From Syntrophomonas sp. (lineage in GTDB: Bacteria > Bacillota > Syntrophomonadia > Syntrophomonadales > Syntrophomonadaceae), in NCBI GenBank assembly GCA_028693695.1, contig JAQUUV010000005.1, positions 26,371 to 33,946 on the forward strand: DNA of 7,576 bases. Direction: 5' to 3'. The first letter of the stretch is position 1. The number at the start of each line of letters is the position of its first letter. The notes beneath the pieces are model-generated. The model was not told the DNA's origin and did not search any database. It saw only the letters and a list, made by a program, of their open reading frames with translations. A program made the translations under genes and the position numbers. This document shows positions 6,362 through 7,576 of this stretch, in pieces.

Positions 6362-7576
6362 TTATTTATTTCTCTTTCTCCAAATATTAGCTTCCTGGCA
6401 TGCCTGAATTAACTCGTCTTGACATTCAGGATGGGCAATGGACACCAGGTCTTCTGCTCTTTCCCAGGTGGATTTTCCTTTAAGGTTTACCATGCCATAT
6501 TCGGTGACCACGTAGCCAGTCAGTGCACTGGGAAGACTTACAACGGTACCTGGTATAAAGGAAGGTACTATATTAGATTGATATTTACCAGTCTTTTTAT
6601 TTAAACGAGCGGATGGCAAGCAAACTATTCCTTTTCCGCCCTGGGAATGGAAAGCGGCATAATGGAAATCCATTTGTCCGCCTGTTCCTGAAACCTGTTT
6701 ACGTCCAACCGACTCTGAGGATACCTGGCCTAGTATATCTACGTTCAAGCAACTACAGATAGATATTACTTTATCATTCTTCATAATTATGAACGGATCG
6801 TTGGTATAATCAGTGCCAGCTATATTGATCAGAGGGTTACGATCTACAAATTCATATAATTTCTGGGAACCAAAAGCGAAGTTGCATACTGATATACCTT
6901 TATCGATGCTCTTTTTGTTATTGGTGATTTGTCCGCCTTCAAACATTTCTACATAAGCATCCGCAAACAGTTCGGTATGCACGCCCAGATCCTTCAGGTC
7001 TGAGGAAGCGATTATTTTGCCAACATGATTCGGGGTTCCACCTACACCTAGCTGTAGACAAGCCCCATCCTCAATGACTTTTACGATGTGTTCCGCTATC
7101 ATTATATCAATATCGGTAACTTCAATATTGGGCAAGCATAAGGGGAGCTTGCTGTCATCAACTTCAACTACATGGTCTACCTGGGAAATATGCAGCCACT
7201 GTTCATTGCCAAAGACTAAGGGGAGTTTATCATGTACTTCCACGACAATGTGTTTGGCTGTTCTTAGCTGAGATGCAGTACTCAGGCCGGTGACGCTAAG
7301 GTTGAAATAGCCCTTATCATCCATGGGAGTGGCAGTTACAAATACCACGTCAGAAGGCCGCCTCTGGTAGAATTCAGGTATTTCATGAAGCACAGAGGGA
7401 ATATGGTATACCATACCATCGGCCTGCATCTTTCTTTCAGCTACTGAGAATGAGACATCATTCATAATAAAGTGTTCCTGACTGGGGTCGCATTTCGCAC
7501 ATTCACAATAGTGCATCATACTGGAGGAGATGATATAGACATCGCGCAATTCATCTTTGCGTTTAGCCAGGGCCTT
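6362..7576 (-). CDS. Acetyl-CoA hydrolase/transferase family CoA-transferase, 5' end missing
   Basis: This protein moves CoA between acyl groups and acetate through a glutamyl-CoA intermediate. The best family fit is the 4-hydroxybutyrate / butyryl-CoA:acetate CoA-transferase type, but the exact substrate cannot be read from sequence. 404 residues are visible. The reading frame stays open to the window edge, and about 40 N-terminal residues seem to be missing; a TTG at 7549 is internal, not the start. In visible-residue numbering, the probable catalytic glutamate is Glu202 in LGVHTELFAD (codon at 6971-6973). The CoA-binding signature SESVGRKQVSGTGGQMDF is at 286-303, VTEYG at 357-361 and IAHPE at 380-384. 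Cys24, Cys26 and Cys29 make a CxCxxC cluster (HYCECAKCD). It converges on the leu operon and is not part of it. It would suit acetate/butyrate energy metabolism in a fermenter or syntroph. Confidence 0.88.
   Translation of the reverse strand, partial: KALAKRKDELRDVYIISSSMMHYCECAKCDPSQEHFIMNDVSFSVAERKMQADGMVYHIPSVLHEIPEFYQRRPSDVVFVTATPMDDKGYFNLSVTGLSTASQLRTAKHIVVEVHDKLPLVFGNEQWLHISQVDHVVEVDDSKLPLCLPNIEVTDIDIMIAEHIVKVIEDGACLQLGVGGTPNHVGKIIASSDLKDLGVHTELFADAYVEMFEGGQITNNKKSIDKGISVCNFAFGSQKLYEFVDRNPLINIAGTDYTNDPFIIMKNDKVISICSCLNVDILGQVSSESVGRKQVSGTGGQMDFHYAAFHSQGGKGIVCLPSARLNKKTGKYQSNIVPSFIPGTVVSLPSALTGYVVTEYGMVNLKGKSTWERAEDLVSIAHPECQDELIQACQEANIWRKRNK

Noticed and set aside
1..7576. CRISPR array, tRNA, rRNA, insertion sequence or phage genes
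   Set aside because: No spaced direct repeats, tRNA-like cloverleaf, transposase or phage protein was found; all long frames are metabolic genes.

Overview
The window carries a branched-chain amino acid biosynthesis operon on the + strand, followed by a convergent CoA-transferase gene on the - strand that runs off the right edge. The AT-leaning coding sequence, strong GGAGG ribosome binding sites and TTG starts suggest an anaerobic Firmicute. The 163-aa LeuD, the clostridial-type citramalate synthase and the butyryl/4-hydroxybutyrate-type CoA-transferase fit a member of the Syntrophomonas / Desulfotomaculum type. This is inference from gene style, not an identification.

Layout. Positions 1-47 are an AT-rich leader end with the leuA ribosome binding site; the operon promoter and any T-box or attenuator lie outside the window. 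leuA (48-1583) is followed by a 162-bp AT-rich gap. Then come leuC (1746-3005), leuD (3011-3502), leuB (3504-4580) and a citramalate-synthase gene (about 4595-6184), all tightly spaced. Positions 6185-6361 are a convergent intergenic region with two strong hairpins, one just after each converging gene. From 6362 to the edge is the acetyl-CoA hydrolase/transferase family gene, lacking only its N-terminal part.

How the genes work together. LeuA makes 2-isopropylmalate from 2-oxoisovalerate and acetyl-CoA. LeuC and LeuD isomerise it to 3-isopropylmalate, and LeuB oxidises it to 2-oxoisocaproate, the leucine precursor. The citramalate synthase condenses pyruvate and acetyl-CoA to citramalate. The same LeuCD and LeuB can take this to 2-oxobutyrate, giving an isoleucine route that does not need threonine. 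One operon thus appears to feed two pathways through shared middle enzymes.

Most of the window is ordinary metabolism. The points most worth a second look are the start of the citramalate-synthase gene (an apparent ATT start with a perfectly placed ribosome binding site, or a lost base after a TTG), and a pair of 30-bp inverted repeats (28/30 identical) that bracket leuA.
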